From Prevotella sp. (GTDB lineage Bacteria; Bacteroidota; Bacteroidia; Bacteroidales; Bacteroidaceae), in NCBI GenBank assembly GCA_017541365.1, contig JAFXZF010000050.1:1-64000 (forward strand): DNA of 64,000 bases. The letters run 5' to 3'. Shown piece by piece: positions 27,201 to 36,189 of this stretch. Numbering within the stretch: position 1 is the first letter of the stretch; every line of letters starts with the position of its first letter. The notes under the pieces are model-generated. The model did not search any database and was not told the origin of the DNA. It saw only the letters and a list, made by a program, of their open reading frames with translations. The translations under genes were made by a program, and so were the position numbers.

Positions 27201-30200
27201 GACTTTCTGCTCCAATCCTCCGAAACCATCACTTACGTACTTGCCTGATGCCTGCACTGTGCCGAGATCTGACAGTTGCACATTAAGATTTGCAGCTGCA
27301 GCCCAACCGCCTTCACTCTCAGGATCGAGCAGTCGCAGTTCATTGACCCAAACCTCCACATCCTGCTCCTCTGATGATGTGCCCACCTTCTTTATACCTA
27401 TCATCATCGTCGACACTTCTCCAAGCGACGGATTGCCAAGTACCTTAAGAGTATTCTTCTGATTGTCTGGATCAGACTGCGAGAATATGTTATTATATGA
27501 CGCCCTTCCAGACCTTTTCTCGGTGTTGCGCAGTTTCTTCAGTGCTGTAAACTTGCTGAGATCGAGGTTCAACATGTTCTCGTTGGGCCATACAGCATGA
27601 CGGTCGGCATCAGAGTTGGAAGAATAGTTGGAACGATGCTCCGTAAGTTTCAGAGGTATATCATATTCGTAGTAATTGTTGTTGTAATCAGTTCCCAATC
27701 TTACAAAAAGCATCACATCGTAATTTTTCAGCCCTGTAGGATTATCCTTTGTGGAATTGGCATGTACGAACATCTGCAGCTTCTTGTAATAGCGCATATC
27801 GTATGACGTGTTTTTATACACCGCTACTGCATCGCCGGTTTTCATCTTTGCGATGTCCATGCGCAATGACTGCTCATTATTCTCCGTAAGTTGTGGTTGT
27901 GAAGGATCAACAACGCGCGAAATACCTGGTGGGAGGATATAGTTTACGGGTTCCTTGTCATTGTTTTCTTCGATGTTGATTGATGATGCTGTCAGCACAG
28001 CAGAGGGATTAGGATTGCAATCCTTCAGCGTCTGTGTCGTCTGGTCATATACACGCCAATCGCCACGTACGAGGTCAAGACTTGCCAAACGTATTACGCA
28101 GGAGTCTTGGAAATCCGTGAGATACATACGTATGAAACGTATGGAGGTGTAGTCGGATATGTTGCCAATCTTACTCGATGGGTTGTGTATCGGTATGCGC
28201 ATAAGATACCAGTTTACTTCTTCGCGATTACCATTGCGTAATGTCGGACTGGATGTTCTTACGTCAGCAATATATCCTTGAGTATTGTTGCGCAGGGCTT
28301 CGGGACTAATGTCTATTTCATAATCATAGTACTTCTCGTACTCGTTGAGGGTATAGTCTTGATTGATATCCTCAAGGTCTGGACCACTCTTATACGATGT
28401 GTCGTATGATTCCGTCTGATTGTTGGAGTCAGGTGAGTTGCCCTGTGGGCTATTTATATTCTTATAACGTTCCAGGATGCCCAGCTGTTGTGCATCATAG
28501 TCGCTGCCACGGAAGTAGTGGTAGTTATCGCCGGCAGGGTCGCGGGCGAACTGTTGTTGTATGCTGGCAGGAAGTTTTTGTAGATAATCTTGGAACTTTA
28601 TGCGCTCCTCATCATCTGTGAGGCCATCGAGGCCTACGTCCTGTTTCTCACGTGCGCCGTCAGTGGTGGCAAAGGCATAGGTGACAGTGGTTTGGTTAGG
28701 AATCTTACCCCATTGGGTATCAACAGTCGTTTCACCGTCAGCTACAGGCATGCCGCTCTCATAAAACTTCTTGCCATCAAGAAGAATATCCTCTGACACC
28801 TCGCCAAGATTGATGTGCAGTTTGCCAGAGTGCTTACTTGCCGTACCGTCCTTACTTGAGTAGATGAAGGGGTCAAGCATCCAGAACTCGATATATTCAA
28901 TATTAGCTTCCTCAAAGTCATTAGTGTCGAGTTTACGCATCATGCCGCCCCATGATTTCTCTGGGTTGCTCAGCAAACCCTCGTTTGTAATATCGGTTGA
29001 GAAGTTATAAGGACCACGCTCCTTAGGATAGTAGGCGATGTTCATTATGGGGAGTTGGTTGGTAACCCCGTTATATGTACTTTGGTCACGGTTAGGATAT
29101 AGCTCGCTCACATACACCTCGCGTACATAGTGGTTTGAGAGAAGGTCAACGTTTCCCCTAATATGGCTCGGGGTGAGTGAAGAAGAGCGATCTGTGAATA
29201 GCCTGTCAATGGTGTACCATGCTAGCTTACCACGGCGGTACCCTGACTGCAAGTCGTTCTTGTTGTACTCTGCAGCCGTGAGGAGGTCCTTAGGTGCGCT
29301 TGACAACTGCCATGATGTCGGAGAGAGAAGGTTGATATTGTAGGTAGAGTTCTCAAAATCGTCAACGTACGAAGCATTATCCTGTGTACCGCTGGCTATG
29401 CTTGAGAACAGTTTAGCAAACTCTCCTGTAAACTGTATATGTGATGGTTGCTTGACATGTAGGAACGGTATTTTGTTAAGCATGTCGGTGAGCCACTGAC
29501 TCTCCTTTTTCCAACTCACGTTGAAGCCCACGAGAGTATTGTTGACAGGTTCGCTACCCATCGCCACCTTAGAAGTAAGACTCTGTTCGCGCAGGTGCTG
29601 TAAGGTGCCGCTGATATTAAAGTCCTTGGAGAAATCATATTCCCAGTTTATGCCGAACATGGACTTTCGCTCCATGGAGTAGTCGGACTGGCTCTCAAGT
29701 GACACGTTAACTGATGTTCCTGCATCAATGATGCTCTGATTGAGAATGGTCACCTCGCCGGCAGAGTAATCGACGGAGTAGTCCACGCCCTCGACGAGGT
29801 CCACGCCACCTGCCGTCACTTTCACGCTACCATGGGGTATATTATAGGCTCCGAGTGATATGACATTGGCTGACGTGCCTTTGTAGCGTCCCGATATGAT
29901 AAACTTGTTTTTCTCGGCTATCTGCTTTGCTGCTGTCTTGGTGGTGTCGTAGAGTTCGCAGTATGAATATTTTTCTGCCGTAGCCGCATCCATGCCATAA
30001 GCCATGAGTGCTTTCTTCAGTCCATCGCCAAACGGCTCTGCCATAGGGAAATATACGCGTCCGCTGCTGATGGTATATCCTTCTACAAAGTCAAAGACTC
30101 CGTTAGGATGCGTGCGGTTATTAGCGTCGAGGCGGTCAGCACCTTGCAAGCGTATGATGGGATAGCTCTTTACAATCGGGTCGGGGATGTAGGTGGTATA

Positions 30201-31898
30201 TACACCGATGGTGTCGCTCTGATACTTCACGTCAAGGCGAAATTTTTCTTTCTGCACTGATGATGCCAGGTAATACACGTTTTTCATCATCAGGTCCCAG
30301 TTGGGCTGACTTGGTGAGCACTCCACGTTCTTCAGTGACTTGACAAACAGAGCCTGATCGGTGGAAGTATTATCTGTGGAGAATTCTCCCACCTGATATG
30401 TCACACCTCCCGAGGTATATTCGTATGCTATGGCGAGTACCTGATCGCTTTGCAGTGCTGTCTTCAGTGATACATAACCCATGGCAGTGTTGATAGAATA
30501 CTCCGATGAGGTGAGCAGTCTTGCCTTGCCCACTTTCTCATATGTCTTACCACCTGTCATGGTGACGCCACCCTGAGTGGTACCCTCCAGTGCGTCATAT
30601 ACGTTGTCGAGATTACGCAGGGTGGTATTAGGTGCTATGGCTTGATAGAGTGCGTCCTGCTGGTTGTTGGGCACGGTGGTATAGCCATTGTCGCCAAGGT
30701 TAGGAAATGCCACGATGTCACGTGTGTTGCTCGTCGTGCCACTCTTGTTAGTTACCCATATCTCCACACGGTTGATGGTGACACTGGTCACTGGGGTGGG
30801 AAGGTGCGACATCCAAGTGTCATAGTATCCGCGGAAATACTCGTCCAGGAAGAAGTGGCGGTTTTCCTCATAGTTGGTAACGTTGAATTCAAAAGATTTC
30901 AATTGCACGCCACCCTGCGAACTCACCGACTTTGATGACGATTTCTTCTGTGAGAGTACCGTCTGCAATTTCAATTTACCAAACTGCATGTCAGTGCGCA
31001 CGCCGAAGAGTGACGATGCACCCGTGATGAGTGATGAGTTGCTGGGAAATGATACATTGCCTGCCTCAACGAGTTTTATTATCTCATCTTCCTTACCGTC
31101 GTACTTCAACTTCATGTTCTGAGCATCGTAGTCAAAGGTAGCGTCGGTGTTATAGTTGAGGTTCATATTCATCTTGTCACCCACCTTACCCGTGACGTTG
31201 ACATTTATCTTCTCATCAAAGTCAACAGTAGTTGTCTTACGATTGCTCAAAGGCAGCGATGGGTTGTCAATGTTCTTCAGTGTGGCTCCCAGTCGCAGTT
31301 CTGCTGTTCCCTGCGTTTTTATCCTTATGCCTCCAGGGCCGAATATCTTTTCTGCTGGTCCGAGGTCAAAGTGCATATCAGTGAAATCAAACTTCTCTTT
31401 GCCTTTCTGCTCGAATATCTCGTTATTCTTACCTCGGAAAAAGTTGGTAAAGAGTGACTTCTCACTCCACTTCATATACTCACCCTGATCCATCATGATA
31501 GGAGCGGACAGCCACGTTTTCCCCATGCGTGTGCCAATGACGTATTTGTTCAGTGTGTCATTATACTCCACCTCCTGCTTCATATTTTCAGGGCGCTTAA
31601 GGTCTGCAGGTCCCTGGTACAGGTCATCATACGTGATTGGGGTGGTGCGCTGTATAGCCCATCGAGGGTGCAACAGGCTGTCGGGTATCGTGTCCTCCTC
31701 CAGTTTCAGTTGCGCCATCTGTTCACGATACTTATCAAGACTGCTCTTGTCAGCATCAGCCTTCTTGGGCTTCTCCTGTTGCTGCTGAGGTTTATCTTCT
31801 TCTGGTGCTGACATTCCAAAGCCAATACCAAGATTGGCGGTTACCGCACTGGCAACTACCATCATCAATATAGCAAATATGGAAAGATATTTCTTCAA
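24294..31898 (-). CDS. sprA: Type IX secretion translocon protein SprA (Sov)
   Basis: SprA is the giant outer-membrane barrel that exports type IX cargo. The 2534-residue length fits the family (about 2300-2500). It has a signal peptide, a Pro/Lys-rich region (about residues 32-60), and then the early conserved PADLKRPENMKQEVEYNDTL. Long SprA-type beta segments fill the rest, including FGINWEYDFSKDFNISGTL and repeated aromatic-rich strands. A Lys-rich low-complexity insert (about residues 1922-1965: KNTKNTKKDSKEKKDSKE) and a second near residue 2420 look exposed. Its start is 14 bp after the ruvA stop, so ruvA-sprA-sialidase form one minus-strand unit. Together with porT it implies a working T9SS. 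Confidence 0.95.
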   Translation of the reverse strand: MKKYLSIFAILMMVVASAVTANLGIGFGMSAPEEDKPQQQQEKPKKADADKSSLDKYREQMAQLKLEEDTIPDSLLHPRWAIQRTTPITYDDLYQGPADLKRPENMKQEVEYNDTLNKYVIGTRMGKTWLSAPIMMDQGEYMKWSEKSLFTNFFRGKNNEIFEQKGKEKFDFTDMHFDLGPAEKIFGPGGIRIKTQGTAELRLGATLKNIDNPSLPLSNRKTTTVDFDEKINVNVTGKVGDKMNMNLNYNTDATFDYDAQNMKLKYDGKEDEIIKLVEAGNVSFPSNSSLITGASSLFGVRTDMQFGKLKLQTVLSQKKSSSKSVSSQGGVQLKSFEFNVTNYEENRHFFLDEYFRGYYDTWMSHLPTPVTSVTINRVEIWVTNKSGTTSNTRDIVAFPNLGDNGYTTVPNNQQDALYQAIAPNTTLRNLDNVYDALEGTTQGGVTMTGGKTYEKVGKARLLTSSEYSINTAMGYVSLKTALQSDQVLAIAYEYTSGGVTYQVGEFSTDNTSTDQALFVKSLKNVECSPSQPNWDLMMKNVYYLASSVQKEKFRLDVKYQSDTIGVYTTYIPDPIVKSYPIIRLQGADRLDANNRTHPNGVFDFVEGYTISSGRVYFPMAEPFGDGLKKALMAYGMDAATAEKYSYCELYDTTKTAAKQIAEKNKFIISGRYKGTSANVISLGAYNIPHGSVKVTAGGVDLVEGVDYSVDYSAGEVTILNQSIIDAGTSVNVSLESQSDYSMERKSMFGINWEYDFSKDFNISGTLQHLREQSLTSKVAMGSEPVNNTLVGFNVSWKKESQWLTDMLNKIPFLHVKQPSHIQFTGEFAKLFSSIASGTQDNASYVDDFENSTYNINLLSPTSWQLSSAPKDLLTAAEYNKNDLQSGYRRGKLAWYTIDRLFTDRSSSLTPSHIRGNVDLLSNHYVREVYVSELYPNRDQSTYNGVTNQLPIMNIAYYPKERGPYNFSTDITNEGLLSNPEKSWGGMMRKLDTNDFEEANIEYIEFWMLDPFIYSSKDGTASKHSGKLHINLGEVSEDILLDGKKFYESGMPVADGETTVDTQWGKIPNQTTVTYAFATTDGAREKQDVGLDGLTDDEERIKFQDYLQKLPASIQQQFARDPAGDNYHYFRGSDYDAQQLGILERYKNINSPQGNSPDSNNQTESYDTSYKSGPDLEDINQDYTLNEYEKYYDYEIDISPEALRNNTQGYIADVRTSSPTLRNGNREEVNWYLMRIPIHNPSSKIGNISDYTSIRFIRMYLTDFQDSCVIRLASLDLVRGDWRVYDQTTQTLKDCNPNPSAVLTASSINIEENNDKEPVNYILPPGISRVVDPSQPQLTENNEQSLRMDIAKMKTGDAVAVYKNTSYDMRYYKKLQMFVHANSTKDNPTGLKNYDVMLFVRLGTDYNNNYYEYDIPLKLTEHRSNYSSNSDADRHAVWPNENMLNLDLSKFTALKKLRNTEKRSGRASYNNIFSQSDPDNQKNTLKVLGNPSLGEVSTMMIGIKKVGTSSEEQDVEVWVNELRLLDPESEGGWAAAANLNVQLSDLGTVQASGKYVSDGFGGLEQKVMERTTDKYATYSITTSLELGKFFPEKAKVTAPLYYSVTRERTSPKYNPLDTDMKLEDALETAADNHERDSIESIAVTKRVSKNFALTGVRVGIATKGHPMPYDPANFTFSYSHSHSHTEGSTTVYENEDTWKGALAYSWSPVYKSFEPFKKIKSKSKYYDILKKFALNYMPQSIAFNTEMTRYYYELQERDLEDLGSSSSIPATWNSRFLWDRSLQLRWDLTRNLHMSFQSATQAEIEEPYLQVNKDLYPEQYQAWKDSVWQSIKHMGTPLDYNQSFTASYQLPLNLIPIFDWLNADASYSATYHWARGAEEDGVVKYGNTITNNRVISLNGTLNLEKLYNHSPFLKKANERFAKSPRRNSKNTKNTKKDSKEKKDSKEITEAKDNKSKEATSKNTFVKELTLAADTQLVVAHGKKSKRLVVTARGEDGKIVPIKYKKVDDNRIKIINKGDTAVKIKLSVVALPPLDDLKWYKFAQSAARLAMMVRSIGVTYRTQYGMTLPGFTPNVGDVFGQRSGYDTMAPGLDFAFGFIDDDYISKAKSNGWLLSSDENVSTPASTTLTRDLQVKLTVEPIRNLKIDVNMAHTQSKSKSIQFMYESTPTTQSGSFSMTTISIKSAFEGTGDATSGYRSASFEKFCSLLGTYRSRVESQYAGTRYPVNSTMSGTRFDPTKTPVKPYSADVMIPAFLNAYTGYSGLSIFPTIASMLPNWTLRYSGLSQLTWFRERFKSVNINHGYKSIYSVGSYSSYSSFQKAMGDEIGFITDATTGDPSPSSMFNVSTVSINESFSPLLGVDVTLKNNMTLKAEYRTTRVLSLSMTSVQINETTSKDWVFGMGYKINDFRFAKSRALKAAKSKNRSGNGDDDDNNSKSTKTTKSKGKTDFAHDLSLRMDLSYRRQAAITRDIATVTSTATSGNTAFKLAFTADYTLSRLLTMSLYYDRQSNTPLLSSGSYPTVTQDFGVSMKFSLTR

Positions 31899-31912
31899 CC
31901 GTGAACTGTGAA

Positions 31913-32545
31913 CTATTTTATCACCTTCAGCGCCTGTTTGATAACCTGTTCCACAGGCATGGCAGGGGTACCGCGCAGTATCTCTGTCACCACCTTGCTG
32001 CTTGCTGCTGGTGCAAATCCAAGCATGGTGAGCGCACCTACAGCCTCGTCGTGGGTCTGTGCTGACTCTGGTGTCAGCGCCATACCTGCATTACTACCGC
32101 CCTCGGCAGATGTTATGTCGGCTATTATGCCGCTTGCCGCCATCTTGTCACGCAGATCGACGATTATGCGCTGAGCAGTCTTCAATCCTATGCCCTTGAC
32201 ACCCTTCAGAGCCTTCTCATTGCCACTGGCGATGATGTTGACCAGTTCCGCAGGACTGGTGGCACTCAGTATCATGCGAGCCGTGTTGCTGCCCACGCCA
32301 CTTACCGTTATCAGCATGTGGTACAGGTCACGTTCCTGTTTGTTGTAAAAACCATATAGCGTATAGCTGTCATCCCTGCCTCCGGTCATTATCGCCTCAT
32401 GCACATACAGCTTCACCTCCTTGCTGCCTTGTATGGCAGTATATGTATTTAGTGAGATGTTGAGCAGGTAGCCCACGCCCCTTGCCTCTATCACTGCTGT
32501 AGTTGGCGTTATGTCGGTCAATTCACCTTTTATGTATTCTATCAT
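31913..32545 (-). CDS. ruvA: Holliday junction branch migration protein RuvA
   Basis: RuvA binds four-way DNA junctions and directs the RuvB motor. The N-terminal OB-fold starts [20 protein letters not shown]. Two helix-hairpin-helix motifs are seen, [11 protein letters not shown] and [14 protein letters not shown], at about residues 83-120. The C-terminal RuvB-binding domain follows a flexible linker. At 210 residues it is near the usual length. It is upstream of sprA, an arrangement I recall from other Bacteroidota. Confidence 0.94.
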   Translation of the reverse strand: MIEYIKGELTDITPTTAVIEARGVGYLLNISLNTYTAIQGSKEVKLYVHEAIMTGGRDDSYTLYGFYNKQERDLYHMLITVSGVGSNTARMILSATSPAELVNIIASGNEKALKGVKGIGLKTAQRIIVDLRDKMAASGIIADITSAEGGSNAGMALTPESAQTHDEAVGALTMLGFAPAASSKVVTEILRGTPAMPVEQVIKQALKVIK

Positions 32546-32672
32546 ATTGCTTTATAATCTAATCTATGCTTTATAATCTATAATCTACCCTCAGCACCTA
32601 ATTAATAACGTACGCGAGAAGCATTTATTGTACTTTTCAGTTTAATAATTTGGTGGTTTGAGAATATTTTTT

Positions 32673-32680
32673 TACTTTTG
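32673..32680 (+). promoter_or_regulatory. -7 promoter box for the AsmA-like gene
   Basis: TACTTTTG. An ATG lies three bases further (32684), but the better start is at 32723, where a typical signal anchor begins. Confidence 0.5.
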
Positions 32681-32722
32681 CAGATGTATCTATTATCCAT
32701 ACAGTACATCAGAAGCCTTAAA

Positions 32723-34804
32723 ATGAAAACATTATTCAAGTGGATAGGTGGAGTATTCGTTGCACTGCTCATAGTATTGGGCGGTGGCATCTATGCGCTC
32801 TCTACCGACAAGGTTCAGCAATGGCTATATGCCAAAGGAATCGAGATATTGCAAGAGACACTGGGCACACGTGTGAAGGTTGATAAGATAGCCGTCAGCT
32901 TCAGCAAAGGGGGCATAGCCCTCTACGGACTGGAGGTTGATGACCACCAGAATGTCACCATGCTCAAGGTTGATACGCTGGAGGCTATGGTGGATCTCAC
33001 GCAGATTTTTGAGCGAAAGGTTGAGATTGAGCGCATTTATCTGCATGGCGCTACGGGCGTTTTCTACAAGGAGCGTCCTGATACGGCTGCCAACTACCAG
33101 TTTGCGCTCGATGTCATAAAGGAACTGTCACACAAGGAGAAGAAAGAAGAGAAAGAGGATGAGAAAAAGAATAACAATCCTTTGGCTCTTGACCTCAAAC
33201 TGCTCAGTCTGCAGAGAACATCCTTCAAGTGGGATGTCAAGTCGCTGCCTCATAAACTCTACAAGTTTGATGGCAAAAAACAGTTGGATACCAATCATAT
33301 CAGCGCCATCGTGGACAACGTGAGGATTAGCGGACATCTGGGCGATAACCTGCCTGAGCATATCACGATAGAGAAACTCAAATTTCGCGAAGAACACTCA
33401 TCCACTGCTATGGCTTTCGATGCGCTGAAGCTGGCAATGGGAAGCGAGACCAGTCTGAAGAGCGAGATAGAAAATCTCAGTGGCACTTTCCAGGGATGGA
33501 GTTTCACCATCGATAAAGCAGATTTCTCTTCTATACCATTCAAAGATGAGGGGAAGAAGGTAAAGTTTGATTTCTCTAAGCCTATTGAGGCTATGGTGAA
33601 GGAGATAAATGTCAAGACGGGCAGCACTACGGTGAATATTCCAAAGCTACCGATGAAGATTACCTTCAGACAAGCGCCAAGCCAAAAGATACCAGGTAAG
33701 ATGGTGATGAAGCCAAGGCTGGCATTCTCTCCCTCGTCGCTCTCAGCGAGAGTAGTATGCAGGGACTTCGCACGCTATCGAGTGCCACCTTTGAGAAATT
33801 TCACCACGCCTCTGCTGGTTACTGCTGATTTTAATGGTGAACTGGACAATCTCAACATACGCAATATCCATGTCACTGATGAATCAAAAAAGCGTCTTGA
33901 CCTCCGTGCTGAGGGCGTAATGAAAGATATCACGGTAAAGAAGAAATTCAAGTTCCACTTCCGCAATATACACATGAAGGCGCATAGTGGCATTAAGGAG
34001 CAGCTCGTAGGGCATTTCGCTAAAACAGCCGATTTGAAGATGCAGGAACAGATGCGCAAACTTGGCAACATAGACTATAGTGGCTACATGAATATCTATA
34101 AGACTGACCAGGATTTTCATGGCACGCTGCACACCAAGTTTGGTAATCTGCGCTTCGACTTCAATATACATGGCACACCTGGAGGTATGGTAGATGGGCG
34201 CACTCGCTACATACGCACTATGCAGGGTACTCTGAGCACCCAGAATTTCAAGTTCGGTGAGGTGATGGAGGTCAAGGAGATAGGCACTGCCAGCTTCAAG
34301 GCAAAATATAAGTTTGACATCACGGGTAAGAAGACACAGAAGGCTCTGCGCCTCAATCGTGGCAAACTGCCGATAGGCAATCTCAATGCCGTCATCAGCG
34401 AAGCCAAGGTGGGTGTATTAAATATCCACAAGGCAACTGTCGATCTGGAGAGCGATGGTATTACTGCCACTGGCACTGCTTTATGGATAAAATCCCTGTT
34501 CAATATCGGTGTCGATTTCATATATCACCAAACGGCTACCGAACGATACTATACCTATAAAACCTATTTCACAAAACAGGACGAGAGAGCACCACATAAG
34601 TGGACGGCTGAGGAAATAGAAAAGGCAAAGTTAGAGACTGAGAAATATGAAAAGAAGCAGGCGGCAAAGACAGCCAAGAAGGCTGAAAAGGAAGCACGAA
34701 AGGCAGAGAAAGCCCGATTAAAAGCTGAGAAGCGAGCTACCAAGGATGCTGCCGCAAACGATACCACCAAAACGAAAAAGAAAAAGAAATTCCTGTTTTT
34801 TTAG
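32723..34804 (+). CDS. AsmA-like inner-membrane anchored protein
   Basis: The 693-residue protein (from the ATG at 32723) has an N-terminal transmembrane anchor in MKTLFKWIGGVFVALLIVLG. A long beta-rich periplasmic region follows with the AsmA/TamB-like entry LGTRVKVDKIAVSFSKGGIALYGLEV. Such proteins form bridge-like grooves that move lipids between membranes. A charged insert (KEEKEDEKKNNN) lies near residue 140. The last 75 residues are Lys/Ala/Glu-rich with strong helical tendency (KKAEKEARKAEKARLKAEKR). The start at 32684 is possible, but its leader MYLLSIQYIRSLK is unlike a signal sequence. It precedes a CE7 esterase gene by 48 bp of TCAATTTTCAATC-type repeats. Confidence 0.75.
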   Translation: MKTLFKWIGGVFVALLIVLGGGIYALSTDKVQQWLYAKGIEILQETLGTRVKVDKIAVSFSKGGIALYGLEVDDHQNVTMLKVDTLEAMVDLTQIFERKVEIERIYLHGATGVFYKERPDTAANYQFALDVIKELSHKEKKEEKEDEKKNNNPLALDLKLLSLQRTSFKWDVKSLPHKLYKFDGKKQLDTNHISAIVDNVRISGHLGDNLPEHITIEKLKFREEHSSTAMAFDALKLAMGSETSLKSEIENLSGTFQGWSFTIDKADFSSIPFKDEGKKVKFDFSKPIEAMVKEINVKTGSTTVNIPKLPMKITFRQAPSQKIPGKMVMKPRLAFSPSSLSARVVCRDFARYRVPPLRNFTTPLLVTADFNGELDNLNIRNIHVTDESKKRLDLRAEGVMKDITVKKKFKFHFRNIHMKAHSGIKEQLVGHFAKTADLKMQEQMRKLGNIDYSGYMNIYKTDQDFHGTLHTKFGNLRFDFNIHGTPGGMVDGRTRYIRTMQGTLSTQNFKFGEVMEVKEIGTASFKAKYKFDITGKKTQKALRLNRGKLPIGNLNAVISEAKVGVLNIHKATVDLESDGITATGTALWIKSLFNIGVDFIYHQTATERYYTYKTYFTKQDERAPHKWTAEEIEKAKLETEKYEKKQAAKTAKKAEKEARKAEKARLKAEKRATKDAAANDTTKTKKKKKFLFF

Positions 34805-34852
34805 TACACTCAAACTATCAATTTTCAATTTTCAATCTTCAATATTCAATAA

Positions 34853-36157
34853 ATGAAGAAAATAATCCCTACAATCGTTATGCTGCTCGCAATAGTGACG
34901 ACAGCAACAGCAGAGAACTATCCCTACCGCAGTGACTTTCTGTGGGTAACCACCCCCGACCATGCTGACTGGCTGTATAGCACAGGCGAAACTGCAAAGG
35001 TGGAGGTTCAAATGTTTAAGTATGGCTATGCCAAAGACGTACAGGTGAACTACGAGATAGGTCAGGATATGCTGCGTGCCTCATCAAAGGGCAGTGTAAG
35101 ACTGAAAGACGGCAAGGCGGTGATAGACCTCGGCACGCGAAAAGCGCCAGGTTTTACCTATCTTAACCTCTCTGCCGAGGTAGATGGCGAGAAGACTACT
35201 CATCACATTAAGGTGGGATACGATGTGGACAGGATACGTCCATACACCAAAAACCCCGATGGATTCGGTGTTTTTTGGAAGCAGACGCTCGATGATATGC
35301 ATAAGACTCCACTCTCCTATACCCGAGAAGTGGCAAAGGAATACTGCACTGACCAGATAGACTGCTGGCTCATAAAACTGCAGGTGGACGATGAGCACTC
35401 CATGTATGGATACCTCTTTATGCCTAAGAATCGTGATGGCAAGCGACTGCCTGCCGTCTTCTCACCCCCTGGTGCAGGCGTCAAGACCATCAAAGACCCC
35501 TTGCGCCACAAATACTACGCCGAAGAGGGTTTCATACGTCTTGAGACTGAGATTCACGGTCTCGACCCTCGTTTGCCCGAAAGCACCTTTAAGGAAATCC
35601 GTAGCGCCTTTGCTTCCAGGCACAATGGATATTTCACCAACCGTATTGACAATCGCGAGGCATACTACCTGCGCCATGTCTATGCTGGCATGGTGCGCTG
35701 GACAGACTTCCTCTGTTCGCTGCCCGAATGGGATGGCAAGAATCTTGCCGTGCAGGGTGGTTCGCAGGGCGGTGCCTTGGCGTTAGTCACTGCAGTTCTC
35801 GACAAGCGTGTTACGGCATGTTGTGTCAATCACCCCGCTCTTACCGATATGGCAGGCTATGCTGAGAAGGGACGTACTGGTGGTTACCCGCATTTCAAAC
35901 CCGAGCAGCTTACCCCTCAGGTTATTGACGTGCTGAGCTATTACGATGTCATCAATTTCTGCCGCTTGGTGAAATGTCCTGTACGCATGACATGGGGCTA
36001 CAATGACAATACCTGTCCGCCAACGACCAGCTACGCCGCATGGAACACTCTCTCCTGCCCCAAGGAGTGCGTGCTTACACCCATAAACGAACACTGGACC
36101 AGCGAACAGATGGAGTATGAGCACATGCTGTGGATAAAAGGGAAGATTATTAAATAA
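34853..36157 (+). CDS. Acetylxylan esterase/cephalosporin-C deacetylase family (CE7)
   Basis: The 434-residue exported alpha/beta hydrolase has a signal peptide ending at TATAENY. An N-terminal beta domain (about residues 25-130) precedes the catalytic domain. The nucleophile Ser is in QGGSQGGAL near residue 304, Asp in YNDNTCPPT near residue 385, and His in NEHW near residue 414. CE7 enzymes remove acetyl groups from xylo-oligosaccharides and similar small esters. With the pectin enzymes in this window it fits plant-polysaccharide use. The neighbours on both sides do not define the substrate. Confidence 0.85.
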   Translation: MKKIIPTIVMLLAIVTTATAENYPYRSDFLWVTTPDHADWLYSTGETAKVEVQMFKYGYAKDVQVNYEIGQDMLRASSKGSVRLKDGKAVIDLGTRKAPGFTYLNLSAEVDGEKTTHHIKVGYDVDRIRPYTKNPDGFGVFWKQTLDDMHKTPLSYTREVAKEYCTDQIDCWLIKLQVDDEHSMYGYLFMPKNRDGKRLPAVFSPPGAGVKTIKDPLRHKYYAEEGFIRLETEIHGLDPRLPESTFKEIRSAFASRHNGYFTNRIDNREAYYLRHVYAGMVRWTDFLCSLPEWDGKNLAVQGGSQGGALALVTAVLDKRVTACCVNHPALTDMAGYAEKGRTGGYPHFKPEQLTPQVIDVLSYYDVINFCRLVKCPVRMTWGYNDNTCPPTTSYAAWNTLSCPKECVLTPINEHWTSEQMEYEHMLWIKGKIIK

Positions 36158-36189
36158 CTCCCCTATCACTCCTCAAATAAAATAAAACT